From Rheinheimera sp. 1928-s (GTDB taxonomy: Bacteria > Pseudomonadota > Gammaproteobacteria > Enterobacterales > Alteromonadaceae): a stretch of 52,180 bases of DNA. The stretch is taken from positions 63,777 through 115,956 of the forward strand of contig NZ_JARIXP010000005.1 of NCBI RefSeq assembly GCF_029269265.1, given 5' to 3'. Made by a program: the position numbers and the translations under genes. Shown here one piece after another: positions 18,317-27,118 of the stretch; position 1 is the stretch's first letter; each line of letters opens with the position of its first letter. Under the pieces are notes generated by a model. The model had not been told where the DNA came from and made no database searches. It worked only from the letters and a program-made list of their open reading frames with translations.

Positions 18317-19333
18317 AATCACCACTGTGCTGGCCACTTTGTCCTGAATTGCCTGCCGGTTTGGATCCCATAAAATTTGAGCAAAACCAACCAGGCCCGT
18401 CGCAAAACCTGCGCCATAACCGCCCTGACGACTAAAAGAGGTCCATAAGCTTAATGGCTGGTTATCCAGTTGCACCACCCGAATACGGGTCAGCCGCTTG
18501 CCTATGGTCTGGCCATTATTCCAACTGGTGTAAAAGGTAAAATAAGCCATAGCCCAGCCAAAACCTAAACCAAAGTCTGCCAATATACCCTTCACCCATT
18601 TGATTAGGCTGTAATCAGAGCTTTTTAGTTTATCCAGTACTGAATACGACTCCTCCTTCTCTTGCTTCGTAACAGGCGCAGTCGTCACTGGCTCCGCAAC
18701 CATTTGTGGTTCAGCCACATACTTATCCAGTAAAGCACGTTTTTCAGCACCTTTAAGTGGAGTGATCTCCAACATACCATCGAGCAAATCGCGCTGATGT
18801 TCAGTGCTGACACCAGACTTCTGTAACTCAAGCGCCAGCGATTTTATTTTGTCTTCAACACAACGATCATCACAAGCCTTGGTGGACAACTCTATCGACA
18901 CTTTGGCCAGTTCAGCACCAGCGTGTGGAGTTAAATTCAAATCAGAGGCTGAGGTTGTCTCTTTCTCCTGCACCCAGTGAGGTGCCCAGTTCAGCGTCAG
19001 CAGCGTACATAAAGTAGCCAGCACTATCAGCCACAGATGATTTGTCTTCTGGGCTTTGTATCTGTTCCAACAAAGATAGAGCATAGTGGGTAGCACAAAA
19101 ATCAGGCTGGCAGAGGCGAGGCCACTGATAATAACCCCATCTATGCCGATAGCCAGACCACGGCGCAGAGGTTTAGCCAAAGGCTGCCCTATCAATTCAT
19201 CTGCTACCACAAAAGCATGAGGTGTGACTATTTCCCGTACTTCTTTTTTCGTTAACTGGTGGCCGGTTTCGTCGACAAAAGTGTCAGGCGCTACTTCCCT
19301 TATATCCTGATGTTCTGGCTGTTCGTGCTGCAT
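18299..19333 (-). CDS. RDD family membrane protein
   Basis: A 344-residue inner-membrane protein. The RDD signature is split over the chain: RRGLAIGIDGVI before the first membrane segment (about residues 63-90), a second segment (about 100-117), a hydrophilic stretch of about 120 residues with a cysteine pair (CDDRC), then membrane segments from about 240 containing NGQTIGKRLTRIRVV and the final DPNRQAIQDKVASTVV. RDD proteins are small transporters or membrane factors of poorly known function. The last five codons and stop (YTLPT) are encoded inside the ERIC-like element. The VWA gene ends 57 bp upstream on the same strand and MoxR lies before that, so the three probably form one unit. Confidence 0.85.
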   Translation of the reverse strand: MQHEQPEHQDIREVAPDTFVDETGHQLTKKEVREIVTPHAFVVADELIGQPLAKPLRRGLAIGIDGVIISGLASASLIFVLPTMLYLCWNRYKAQKTNHLWLIVLATLCTLLTLNWAPHWVQEKETTSASDLNLTPHAGAELAKVSIELSTKACDDRCVEDKIKSLALELQKSGVSTEHQRDLLDGMLEITPLKGAEKRALLDKYVAEPQMVAEPVTTAPVTKQEKEESYSVLDKLKSSDYSLIKWVKGILADFGLGFGWAMAYFTFYTSWNNGQTIGKRLTRIRVVQLDNQPLSLWTSFSRQGGYGAGFATGLVGFAQILWDPNRQAIQDKVASTVVIYTLPT

Positions 19334-19390
19334 TAAATATCCCGTAAATGCCTGATGAATAAACCACTTTAATCAGTTCGTCTGACCTTT

Positions 19391-20569
19391 TCAATGCCGC
19401 TTTGATAAATGCCGGATGGCGCCACTTAAACCGTCCAGCGTCATGCCATACATTTGGTTCTGCATCAGTTTCTGCAGTATTTCAATAGAGTGATAATGGC
19501 TCCACCAGGCTTGTGGTTGTGGGTTGAGCCAAACTGCATTGGGAAAATGATCCAGCAGGCGTTTTAACCAGACTTCACCAGATTCGGGGTTAAAGTGCTC
19601 CACACTGCCGCCCGGATAAGTAATTTCATAAGGCCCCATAGTGGCATCACCAACAAAAATCACTTTGTAGTCACTATGATACGTCTGCAAAAGCTGAGCA
19701 ACGGAGACTGCATCCGCGGCACGCCTTTGATGAGTGCGCCATACCTGCTCGTAAGGGCAGTTATGAAAATAGAAAAACTCCAGATGCTTAAATTCGGTGC
19801 GGGCCGCGGCAAATAGCTGCTCGCATTCATGAATATAATCATCCATCGAGCCACCTATATCAAAAAACATCAGCACTTTGACCGCATTGTGCCGCTCACT
19901 CTGAAACTTTAAATCCAGCCAGCCCGCTTGCTGAGCTGTGGCTTTTATAGTGCCGTTTAAATCCAGCTCTGTGGCTTGTCCGGTGCGGGCAAAACGCCGC
20001 AGTTGCCGCAGAGCAAGCTGCATAGCTCTGTGATTGAGCTCCGCGTTTTGATCAAAGTCTTTAAAATCACGCTTATCCCATACTTTGACCGCACGGCGCT
20101 GACCACTGCCCTGCTGGCCGACTCTGATACCTTCCGGGTGAAAGCCATAAGCACCAAAAGGTGATGAGCCACCCGTGCCTATCCATTTATTGCCGCCTGC
20201 GTGTTTTTCCTGCTGCTCTTTTAAACGCTGCTTAAATTGCTCCAGCAACTGCTCCAACCCACCTAAAGAGGCCAGTTTGGCTTTATCTTCCTCCGACAAC
20301 TGACGAATAAGCCCAGGCAGTAGCCAGTGATCCGGAATAAGCGCAGCTAAATCCAAACTTTCAACGCCTTCAAAATACTCCGCAAAAGCCCTGTCGAATT
20401 TGTCGTACTGGCTTTCATCTTTGACCAGACACAAACGGGCCAGCAGATAAAAATCATCTGTGCTTGCAAAAATCAGTTGCTGCTGCAGAGCCTTAAGTAA
20501 ATCCAGCAGCTCAGTGATGCTGGATTTCAGGCCATATTTGCGTAAAGTTAAAAAAAACGAAATCAGCAT
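19391..20569 (-). CDS. VWA domain protein, CoxE-like
   Basis: A 392-residue cytoplasmic protein with a C-terminal von Willebrand A domain of the CoxE type. The metal-site motif appears as FFDIGGSM, the family variant of DxSxS. The N-terminal MLISFFLTLRKYG and the ELLDLLKAL helix are characteristic. CoxE-like proteins work with MoxR ATPases as metal- or protein-remodelling chaperones. An ATG at 20623 would give an overlap of 53 bp with the ATPase gene. I choose the ATG at 20569, which follows the ATPase stop by one base (TGA-T-ATG) and matches the usual family start. Client protein unknown. Confidence 0.87.
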   Translation of the reverse strand: MLISFFLTLRKYGLKSSITELLDLLKALQQQLIFASTDDFYLLARLCLVKDESQYDKFDRAFAEYFEGVESLDLAALIPDHWLLPGLIRQLSEEDKAKLASLGGLEQLLEQFKQRLKEQQEKHAGGNKWIGTGGSSPFGAYGFHPEGIRVGQQGSGQRRAVKVWDKRDFKDFDQNAELNHRAMQLALRQLRRFARTGQATELDLNGTIKATAQQAGWLDLKFQSERHNAVKVLMFFDIGGSMDDYIHECEQLFAAARTEFKHLEFFYFHNCPYEQVWRTHQRRAADAVSVAQLLQTYHSDYKVIFVGDATMGPYEITYPGGSVEHFNPESGEVWLKRLLDHFPNAVWLNPQPQAWWSHYHSIEILQKLMQNQMYGMTLDGLSGAIRHLSKRH

Positions 20570-20570
20570 A

Positions 20571-21416
20571 TCAACGGCCAGCACGACGAGCCATAAAGGC
20601 CAATTTTTCCAGTAAGGCCACATCCTGCTCGTTTTTCAGTAAGGCGCCGTACAAAGGCATTAAACCGCCTTGATGCTGTTTATCCTGTAACACCGATGGC
20701 GCTATCTGTTCGGCTAGCAAAAGTTTTAACCAATCCAACAGCTCTGAGGTCGAGGGCTTTTTCTTTAACGCATCCACTGCACGCAAGTCAAAAAATACCT
20801 CGAGTGCGGCTGTCAGTAAATCGGCCTGCAAGGTCGGAAAATGCGCCAGCACTATTTGAGTTAAAGTGTCTTTGTCGGGAAAACGGATGTAATGGAAAAA
20901 ACATCTGCGAAGAAAAGCGTCCGGCAATTCCTTCTCATTGTTGGACGTGATCACCACTATAGGCCTTTGCTTTGCACTAATACGCTCACCTGTTTCGTAG
21001 ACATCAAATGACATCCGATCCAGTTCGTGCAATAAATCGTTTGGAAACTCGATGTCGGCTTTGTCGATTTCATCAATCAACAGCACAGGGCGCTTTGCTG
21101 CTGTAAAGGCGGTCCAGAGTTTACCTGGCTTGATGTAGTTGCTGATGTTCGCTACGCGCTCACTACCCAACTGGCCATCACGCAAACGTGAAACTGCATC
21201 ATACTCATACAACCCCTGCTGAGCTTTACTGGTGGATTTGATTTGCCAGTTAATCAAATCAGTGCCTAAACTTGCTGCCAGCTCCTCAGCTAAACGGGTT
21301 TTGCCAGTGCCAGGTTCGCCTTTGATCAATAAAGGTTTTTCTAAGGTGACTGCGGCATTGACGGCCAGCGCCAGCTCCGGCGATAAAATATAGTGTTCTG
21401 TGCTTTGAAAAATCAT
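20571..21416 (-). CDS. MoxR-family AAA+ ATPase
   Basis: A 281-residue AAA+ ATPase. Walker A is GEPGTGKT (residues 33-40), Walker B is VLLIDEID (111-118), sensor 1 is in IVVITSNNEKELPDAFLRRC, and the lid domain carries STSELLDWL. MoxR ATPases pair with VWA proteins to activate or mature partner enzymes, and the partner is directly downstream. It is the first gene of the MoxR-CoxE-RDD cluster, divergent from cysK across 126 bp. No molybdo-enzyme or dehydrogenase client gene is in the cluster. Confidence 0.92.
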   Translation of the reverse strand: MIFQSTEHYILSPELALAVNAAVTLEKPLLIKGEPGTGKTRLAEELAASLGTDLINWQIKSTSKAQQGLYEYDAVSRLRDGQLGSERVANISNYIKPGKLWTAFTAAKRPVLLIDEIDKADIEFPNDLLHELDRMSFDVYETGERISAKQRPIVVITSNNEKELPDAFLRRCFFHYIRFPDKDTLTQIVLAHFPTLQADLLTAALEVFFDLRAVDALKKKPSTSELLDWLKLLLAEQIAPSVLQDKQHQGGLMPLYGALLKNEQDVALLEKLAFMARRAGR

Positions 21417-21542
21417 CTGTGGTTACTTCTTTTTTACGGTGCAGGCTTAAGATGGGAATATCTTATATCAAATCTTTTCTTTCGTTTTAACAAGGCGCGA
21501 GTATTCTTATAACCATTCATCAGACCCTGAAGGTTTTTTATT

Positions 21543-22514
21543 ATGTCAAAGATCTACGAAGATAACTCACTGTCTATTGGTAACACTCCTCTGGTGCGCT
21601 TAAAGCGCGTCACATCTGGTGCCAATGTATTTGCCAAAATCGAATCCCGTAACCCAAGCTTCTCTGTGAAATGCCGCTTAGGTGCAGCCTTGATTTGGGA
21701 TGCAGAAAAAAAAGGTCTGTTAGGCCCAGGTAAAGAAATTATCGAGCCTACTTCTGGTAACACAGGTATTGCTTTGGCTTTTGTTGCCGCCAGCCGCGGC
21801 TATGCGTTAACTCTGACCATGCCAGCCACTATGAGTTTAGAGCGCCGTAAACTGCTGAAAGCTTTAGGTGCTAATTTAGTGCTGACCGAAGGCGCAAAAG
21901 GCATGAAAGGCGCTATCGAAAAAGCCAAAGAAATTCTGGCGTCAGAACCGGATAAATATGTGTTGCTACAGCAGTTTGAAAACCCGGCCAATCCACAAAT
22001 CCACTTTGACACCACAGGTCCTGAGATTTGGAATGACACAGATGGCAACATCGATATCTTCGTAGCTGGTGTAGGCACAGGCGGCACTATTACCGGTGTC
22101 AGCCGTTATATTAAGCAACAAAAAAAACACCCGCTATTCAGCGTAGCGGTAGAACCTGTTGATTCACCTGTGATAAGTCAGGCCCGTGCCGGTCAGGAAA
22201 TTAAACCTGGTCCACATAAAATTCAGGGCATAGGTGCAGGTTTTATCCCGGGCAACCTGGATTTATCCATTATTGATGCGGTAGAAACAGTCAGCAACGA
22301 CGACGCCATCGCTATGGCACACCGTCTGATGAAAGAAGAAGGTATTCTGGCTGGTATTTCTTCAGGTGCAGCCGTAGTTGCCGCCAAGCGCCTGGCTGAG
22401 CTGCCAGAAAACGCTGGTAAAAATATTGTAGTGATTATTCCAAGTTCAACAGAACGTTATTTATCCAGCGCGCTGTTTGCAGACTTCTTTACCGAAAGCG
22501 AATTACAAGCTTAA
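21543..22514 (+). CDS. cysK: Cysteine synthase A
   Basis: O-acetylserine sulfhydrylase, a PLP enzyme making L-cysteine from O-acetylserine and sulfide. The 323-residue sequence follows CysK throughout: [12 protein letters not shown] lysine Lys43 in SFSVKCR, the substrate loop [10 protein letters not shown], the glycine-rich phosphate loop GTGGTITG and the C-terminal [17 protein letters not shown] lies about nine bases before the ATG. It is a single gene ended by a clear terminator. It feeds the same cysteine pool that the desulfurase fusion at 34.9-37.2 kb would drain. Confidence 0.96.
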   Translation: MSKIYEDNSLSIGNTPLVRLKRVTSGANVFAKIESRNPSFSVKCRLGAALIWDAEKKGLLGPGKEIIEPTSGNTGIALAFVAASRGYALTLTMPATMSLERRKLLKALGANLVLTEGAKGMKGAIEKAKEILASEPDKYVLLQQFENPANPQIHFDTTGPEIWNDTDGNIDIFVAGVGTGGTITGVSRYIKQQKKHPLFSVAVEPVDSPVISQARAGQEIKPGPHKIQGIGAGFIPGNLDLSIIDAVETVSNDDAIAMAHRLMKEEGILAGISSGAAVVAAKRLAELPENAGKNIVVIIPSSTERYLSSALFADFFTESELQA

Positions 22515-22534
22515 TCAATACCTTAGATTTATTG

Positions 22535-22559
22535 AAAGGCCACTTTTGTGGCCTTTTTC
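22535..22559 (+). terminator. Terminator after cysK
   Basis: Stem AAAGGCCAC/GTGGCCTTT with a 4-base loop, followed by a T-rich run on the plus strand, 20 bp beyond the cysK stop. Confidence 0.85.
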
Positions 22560-22619
22560 TTTACTTTTCCCGTATATTTCCCCAGACTGTAAGCCGAACA
22601 TCTACTTTGGGTAACACGA

Positions 22620-23063
22620 ATGCAAAAAATTTTAGTGCTGTTATTTTCCTTGCTGTTATTAGCTTGCTCTGAAGAAGCACCTAAAGTGAATGCTGACTTA
22701 GGTTCCCCTGAGTTCGCTGCTGGCGAATTTTTTCATTCTTTGTACACCACCAAAGATTTAGAGAGAGCCAAAGCTCTGAGCACAAAATCCTATGCCCGTA
22801 TTTTGGATGCTTATGGTAATACCCGAGGTGTGGTGCGAACTTTGTATAACATGAGTTTTGATGAAGTAAATATCAGCATTGACCGTACCGGCAAAAACCT
22901 GCGGGAGCAATACGGCAATACAGCTGAAATTACCATGTTGTTTGAAGGCAAAAGTAATGGTAATAAGAAGATAGAACTGCGTGTGGTCAAAATGGTAAAA
23001 GAAGATGGCCAGTGGCTGGTTGAAGGGGTGAAATCGGACCCTTATGCCAGAACAGCTGTTTAG
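22620..23063 (+). CDS. Small lipoprotein, DUF4878/NTF2-like
   Basis: A 147-residue predicted lipoprotein. A short signal ends in the lipobox LLLAC, so Cys would be lipidated after cleavage; the residue after Cys is Ser, which suggests outer-membrane sorting. The mature part (FAAGEFFHSLYTTKDLERAKALS...EDGQWLVEGVKSDPY) resembles the NTF2-like fold of DUF4878-type proteins, which have no settled function. The gene lies alone between the cysK terminator and a convergent enoyl-CoA hydratase gene. Confidence 0.8.
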   Translation: MQKILVLLFSLLLLACSEEAPKVNADLGSPEFAAGEFFHSLYTTKDLERAKALSTKSYARILDAYGNTRGVVRTLYNMSFDEVNISIDRTGKNLREQYGNTAEITMLFEGKSNGNKKIELRVVKMVKEDGQWLVEGVKSDPYARTAV

Positions 23064-23089
23064 TAAGCTGCGCCATCACATTGGACAAA

Positions 23090-23117
23090 AGACGGGCGAG
23101 CATCAAGGTCGCCCCTT
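23090..23117 (-). repeat. REP-like palindromic repeat, copy 2
   Basis: Minus-strand 28-mer beginning AAGGGGCGACC and ending CGCCCGTCT. It differs from the copy at 34848-34875 at only four of 28 positions. GGGCGA/TCGCCC arms allow a hairpin between the convergent lipoprotein and enoyl-CoA hydratase genes, followed on the plus strand by TTGTTTTTG, so it could serve as a terminator. Confidence 0.6.
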
Positions 23118-23133
23118 GTTTTTGGGCTGAGTC

Positions 23134-23865
23134 TTAGCGTTTAAAAAACTGCGCTATCACCTGCTGACAGTCCGGTCCTTTGAGTAAACGACTAAAATCA
23201 GCCAGCTCCAGCTCTATCGCCTGCTTCACAGCACTGCCGCTTTTCATCAGCTTTTTACTGCTTTGCACTGCATCAGCAGGTAAAGCAGACAGCTTTTTCG
23301 CTTTGCTGAGCGCAAACTCCAACAGATTTTCTTTGTCGACCAGTTGATTGACCAGACCCAAACGGTACGCTTCGTTGCCATCTATGGCTTCAGACAGTAA
23401 TAACATGCTGCTGGCACGCTGCTGTCCAATCAACAAAGGCAACAACAGACTAGAACCTGCTTCCGGGCATAACCCCAGCTGGGTAAAAGGCAGCTGAAAA
23501 CGGCAATCGGCCGTGCTGTAGACCAAATCACAATGCAACAGCACTGTAGTTCCTATACCAATAGCCAGACCCGCCACTGCAGCCACTACAGGCTTAGGAA
23601 ACTTTGCCATTTCATACAAAAACATCACTGTAGGATGGGCGTCGTTGAGCTCACCACTTTGTAGAAAGTCGGCTAAATCATTGCCTGAAGAAAAGCACTC
23701 TGCTGAGCCTTGCAGCAACACGACCTTGATTTCATCGTTTTGTGCTGCCTGCTGTAACTGCTGCACCAATTGCTGATACATCAGCTTGTTCAGTGCATTT
23801 TTTTTATCAGGTCTGTTCAGGCTAAGGGTTAAAACGCCTTGCGCTGTGGATACATCAATACTCAT
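23134..23865 (-). CDS. Enoyl-CoA hydratase/isomerase family protein
   Basis: A 243-residue crotonase-fold protein. The start SIDVSTAQGVLTLSLNRPDKKNALN, the oxyanion-hole segment CFSSGNDLADF and the second loop AAVAGLAIGIGTTVLLHCDLVY are typical. The glutamates of a true hydratase are not both evident: the second position reads LGLCPEAGSS, which keeps the Glu in PEAGSS, while the first is not clear. The enzyme could therefore be an isomerase (ECI-like) rather than a hydratase. It begins 22 bp after the ggt stop on the same strand, so it is probably cotranscribed with ggt, though no shared pathway is obvious. Confidence 0.85.
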   Translation of the reverse strand: MSIDVSTAQGVLTLSLNRPDKKNALNKLMYQQLVQQLQQAAQNDEIKVVLLQGSAECFSSGNDLADFLQSGELNDAHPTVMFLYEMAKFPKPVVAAVAGLAIGIGTTVLLHCDLVYSTADCRFQLPFTQLGLCPEAGSSLLLPLLIGQQRASSMLLLSEAIDGNEAYRLGLVNQLVDKENLLEFALSKAKKLSALPADAVQSSKKLMKSGSAVKQAIELELADFSRLLKGPDCQQVIAQFFKR

Positions 23866-23887
23866 TTTTGTTCTGATCCTTGTTAGG

Positions 23888-25624
23888 CTACTGGCCGGCT
23901 GCTATGCCTTCGCGACGTGGGTCGGCCGCACCTTCTAAATGGGTGTTTTTAATCTCAATGGCATGAATACCGCTGTTTAAATCTGCTAGTTTTGGTTGAT
24001 ATCCCAGTTCCAGTAATGCAGGAACCAACTGACTTAAATTGGTATTTTGTTCCAGCACCAAAGCGTCATTACGATGAGTGAATCGTGGCAGGTTCGCCGC
24101 TTGTTGTGCATCCATTTTCCAATCCAGCACAGCCACTAAGTTTTGCGCTACATAATTGATAATGCGGCTGCCGCCTGGTGAGCCGGTGATATAAATCAGT
24201 GTGCCTTTCTGATCGAACACCATCACAGGAGCCATAGAGGACCTTGGTCTTTTATTAGCTTCCACTCTATTGGCCACCCAATAGCCATCTACTTTTGCCT
24301 GCAACGAAAAGTCGGTCAGTTGATTGTTCAGCAGATAACCATTAACAAATAAACCTGAACCAAAGGCATTTTCGATACTGGTGGTCATACTGACCGCATT
24401 ACCTTTGCTGTCGACCACAGATAAATGACTGGTATTGGCAAATTCAATGGCGTTACCTGACGCCAAGGGTTCAGCACCTTGTGGCTCTCCCGCTACAGCA
24501 GGCTCGCCTTCAAGCGCAGTCAATAAGCTGGCGCGTTGTTTTAAATAATCAGCAGCCAGTAAACCTTGCACTGGCACTTTGACAAAGTCCGGGTCGGCAG
24601 CAAAACGTTCACGATCGGCAAAGGCCAGCTTACCGGCCTGGCTGATCAGATGAATCGCCTCCACTGAATTGGGTTTTAGTTTTGCCAAAGGCTGATGCGC
24701 CAGCATGCCCATCATTTGCAATACAGCTAAACCTCCAGAACTTGGTGGCGCCATGCTGCAAATTTTAAACTGCCGATAAGGGATGCAGATAGGCTCACGC
24801 TGTTTAGTCTGGTAAGAACTTAAATCTTTCAGGCTAATCTTGCCTGCATTAACAGGAGCCTGTTGCACAGCGGCCACCAGAGCTTTGGCATTGTCGCCCT
24901 GATAAAACGCCTTACTGCCGTCTTTCGCTATCTGTTTCAGTAAAGCCGCATAATCCGGGTTTTTCCGGACAAATCCAGCCTGTAGCCACTGACCATCCGT
25001 TTTAAAATAAGCCGCTGTTTGAGTAAATTTATCTAAACCCGGGTTCCAGTTGGCCTTTAACAAACCAGCTAAACGGGGCGATACCACAAAACCCTGCTCT
25101 GCAGTTTGAATAGCAGGCGCAAAAAGCTCAGCCCAAGGCAACACACCATGCTGCTGATGAGCCTGTTCCAGCGCTTTAATCACACCAGGGACGCCAACAG
25201 ACTTACCGCCTACAAAAGCATCACGCCAGCGCATCAACTGGCCCTGTTCCATAAACAAATCTGGTCCGGCTGAGGATGGCGCTGTTTCGCGGCCATCAAT
25301 GGAGGTTAATTTGGTCTGCTGTTTGTCCCAATGCAGTAAAAACAAACCACCGCCAATACCTGAACTTTGTGGCTCCACCAGCCCCAACATCAGTTGCATA
25401 GCAATAGCTGCATCCACTGCACTACCGCCTTTGGCAAGAATTTGTTCGCCCGCTTTGACCGCCAACGGATTAGCAGCGGAAGCCATATAGTGTTTGGCTG
25501 TGGCAAGTTGTTTTTGTTCTATACCAGTGGTGGCTTCAGGGTCTGTTATTGCGGCAAATAAAGTGCTGCTACTGAACAGCAATGCCGCTGTCAGGATCCG
25601 AAGCTTAAATTGAGTTGTTATCAT
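23888..25624 (-). CDS. ggt: Gamma-glutamyltransferase
   Basis: A periplasmic N-terminal-nucleophile enzyme that hydrolyses glutathione or transfers its gamma-glutamyl group. The 578-residue proenzyme has a signal peptide (ILTAALLFSSSTLFA). The large subunit runs to about residue 397, with RETAPSSAGPDLF as substrate-binding Arg region. The self-cleavage nucleophile Thr398 is in NTSHLSVVD, followed by MTTSIENAFGSGL and the glycine pair in GSPGGSRI. A start at 25642 is possible, but the ATG at 25624 has AGGA six bases upstream. Extracellular glutathione degradation supplies cysteinylglycine, so it may link functionally to cysK and the desulfurase fusion in this window. Confidence 0.95.
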   Translation of the reverse strand: MITTQFKLRILTAALLFSSSTLFAAITDPEATTGIEQKQLATAKHYMASAANPLAVKAGEQILAKGGSAVDAAIAMQLMLGLVEPQSSGIGGGLFLLHWDKQQTKLTSIDGRETAPSSAGPDLFMEQGQLMRWRDAFVGGKSVGVPGVIKALEQAHQQHGVLPWAELFAPAIQTAEQGFVVSPRLAGLLKANWNPGLDKFTQTAAYFKTDGQWLQAGFVRKNPDYAALLKQIAKDGSKAFYQGDNAKALVAAVQQAPVNAGKISLKDLSSYQTKQREPICIPYRQFKICSMAPPSSGGLAVLQMMGMLAHQPLAKLKPNSVEAIHLISQAGKLAFADRERFAADPDFVKVPVQGLLAADYLKQRASLLTALEGEPAVAGEPQGAEPLASGNAIEFANTSHLSVVDSKGNAVSMTTSIENAFGSGLFVNGYLLNNQLTDFSLQAKVDGYWVANRVEANKRPRSSMAPVMVFDQKGTLIYITGSPGGSRIINYVAQNLVAVLDWKMDAQQAANLPRFTHRNDALVLEQNTNLSQLVPALLELGYQPKLADLNSGIHAIEIKNTHLEGAADPRREGIAAGQ

Positions 25625-25766
25625 TATTTTTCCTGCATTCAATAGACCTTCACCTTACCTAGTCGGGCCAGTTGGATCAATGACTGAAACGCCTTTTCAC
25701 GTTAAAAGCCTTGACCTGAAGCGACGAATGCTTTTGCATAGCAGCTATTCTATTCAGTGAACGAAG

Positions 25767-26366
25767 ATGTTGATGAATTTTCGCGCTTTTTCTACCTTTC
25801 AATACGCCATGCTGGCTTTTGCTCTGTTGTTGGTACTGCTGCATCTGTTGCCGGACAGTATCCGATCTGTGCTCGAATACCACAGATCCCAACCAGAACA
25901 AATCTGGCGCGCTTTAACCGGGCATTTACTGCACAGCAATCACTGGCATTTGCTTATGAATTTGGGTGCTTTACTGCTTATGCTGATGCTGCATCAGCTC
26001 TATTACCAACTGAGCTCTTTTACGCTCTTGCTGCTGTCAGGCTGTATAGGCATCAGTGTACTTTTGTATCTGTTCAGTCCTGACATTCAAATTTATGTCG
26101 GTTTATCTGGTTGGTTACATTGCTTTATTACCGTCGGCGCTTTGCTGGATATTAAACACAAGATCCAGTCCGGCTGGCTTATTCTGTTGGGTGTGATAGC
26201 AAAAGTAAGCTACGAACAGTGGCAAGGGCCAGATCCGGAACTGGCCGCATTAATAGATGCTAATGTGGCCATAGACGCTCATTTGTATGGGGTGATATCT
26301 GGTGTGTTGCTTGGACTGGTGTTTGTTGTCAGCGTAAAGCCTGCAAAAAGTCAGGTTCAGCAGTAA
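25767..26366 (+). CDS. rrtA: Rhombosortase (rhomboid family intramembrane serine protease)
   Basis: A 199-residue six-helix membrane protein of the rhomboid fold. Catalytic Ser114 is in the GLSGW motif and catalytic His172 in AIDAHLYG. HSNHWHLLMNLGAL carries the helix-2 HxxxxN-type motif. Size and motifs match rhombosortase, which processes exported proteins ending in a GlyGly-CTERM tail, often substrates of type II secretion. None of the exported proteins whose C-terminus is in this window ends in such a tail. The last 38 bp overlap the convergent RluA-like gene. Confidence 0.85.
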   Translation: MLMNFRAFSTFQYAMLAFALLLVLLHLLPDSIRSVLEYHRSQPEQIWRALTGHLLHSNHWHLLMNLGALLLMLMLHQLYYQLSSFTLLLLSGCIGISVLLYLFSPDIQIYVGLSGWLHCFITVGALLDIKHKIQSGWLILLGVIAKVSYEQWQGPDPELAALIDANVAIDAHLYGVISGVLLGLVFVVSVKPAKSQVQQ

Positions 26367-27015
26367 AACTCATCAAAAGCCCGCTTTGTGGATGGGTAAA
26401 TTCCAACATCGCTGCATGCAGCATTAAACGGCTGCTTTGCTGTTGCTGGGCTTGGGTAGCATAAAACGGGTCACCTAAAATTGCATGCCCTATGCTTTGC
26501 ATATGCAACCGCAACTGGTGTGAGCGCCCTGTCACCGGCTCTAATTGCACTAAAGTAGCCTGCTGCTGTGGTAATAGTTTCAGCACCTTGTAGTGCGTTA
26601 CAGAAGCTTTGCCATCTGCGCTGATTTTATACAAAGGCCTGTTGTCGGGGTCGGCGGCGATGGGCTTATCCACTGTGCCCTCTGATGGATGTGGCACACC
26701 AGACACCACAGCCTGATACATCTTTTTTGTGCCCCTGCTTTGAAACTCTTTGCTGATAGTCGACAGCGCTTTTTTCGTCAGAGGCAGTACCAATAAACCC
26801 GAGGTGTCGTAATCCAGCCGATGCACAACAGAGGCAGAAGGGAATTCCAGTTGCACCCGGCTTATCAGGCAATCCTGATTTTTCGGATGCCGGCCTGGCA
26901 CTGTTAATAAATGCGCAGGTTTATTCACCACCAGCAGATGCTCATCCTGATACAACAAATCCCAGTTTTCGCTGGTCGCAGGCAAAATTGCTAAATCATT
27001 AATCGTTATTGTCAT
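26329..27015 (-). CDS. RluA-family pseudouridine synthase (paralogue)
   Basis: A 228-residue RNA pseudouridine synthase. The RluA-class active site is present as HRLDYDTSGLLV, where the Asp is catalytic. LLVVNKPAHLLTVPGR, PVTGRSHQLRLHM and GHAILGDPFYA are also present. There is no S4 domain, as in RluA. It is similar along its whole length to the neighbouring gene at 27119-27778, which is the better match to E. coli RluA. It may modify tRNA, 23S rRNA or another RNA. Its 3' end overlaps rrtA by 38 bp. Confidence 0.87.
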   Translation of the reverse strand: MTITINDLAILPATSENWDLLYQDEHLLVVNKPAHLLTVPGRHPKNQDCLISRVQLEFPSASVVHRLDYDTSGLLVLPLTKKALSTISKEFQSRGTKKMYQAVVSGVPHPSEGTVDKPIAADPDNRPLYKISADGKASVTHYKVLKLLPQQQATLVQLEPVTGRSHQLRLHMQSIGHAILGDPFYATQAQQQQSSRLMLHAAMLEFTHPQSGLLMSFTAEPDFLQALR

Positions 27016-27118
27016 TTTAAAAAACTAGATACAAAGTTGGCGCTAGTATGCCAGAATTGGCGTCATAACTGCAGTAGCTATATCTGTACTAACCATCTGT
27101 ATAAATAAGAGTGAGTGG

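Noticed and set aside
20570-20623. Longer VWA protein start overlapping the MoxR gene by 53 bp
   Set aside because: The shorter start directly after the MoxR stop matches the family N-terminus; the extra residues look like a by-product of the other frame.
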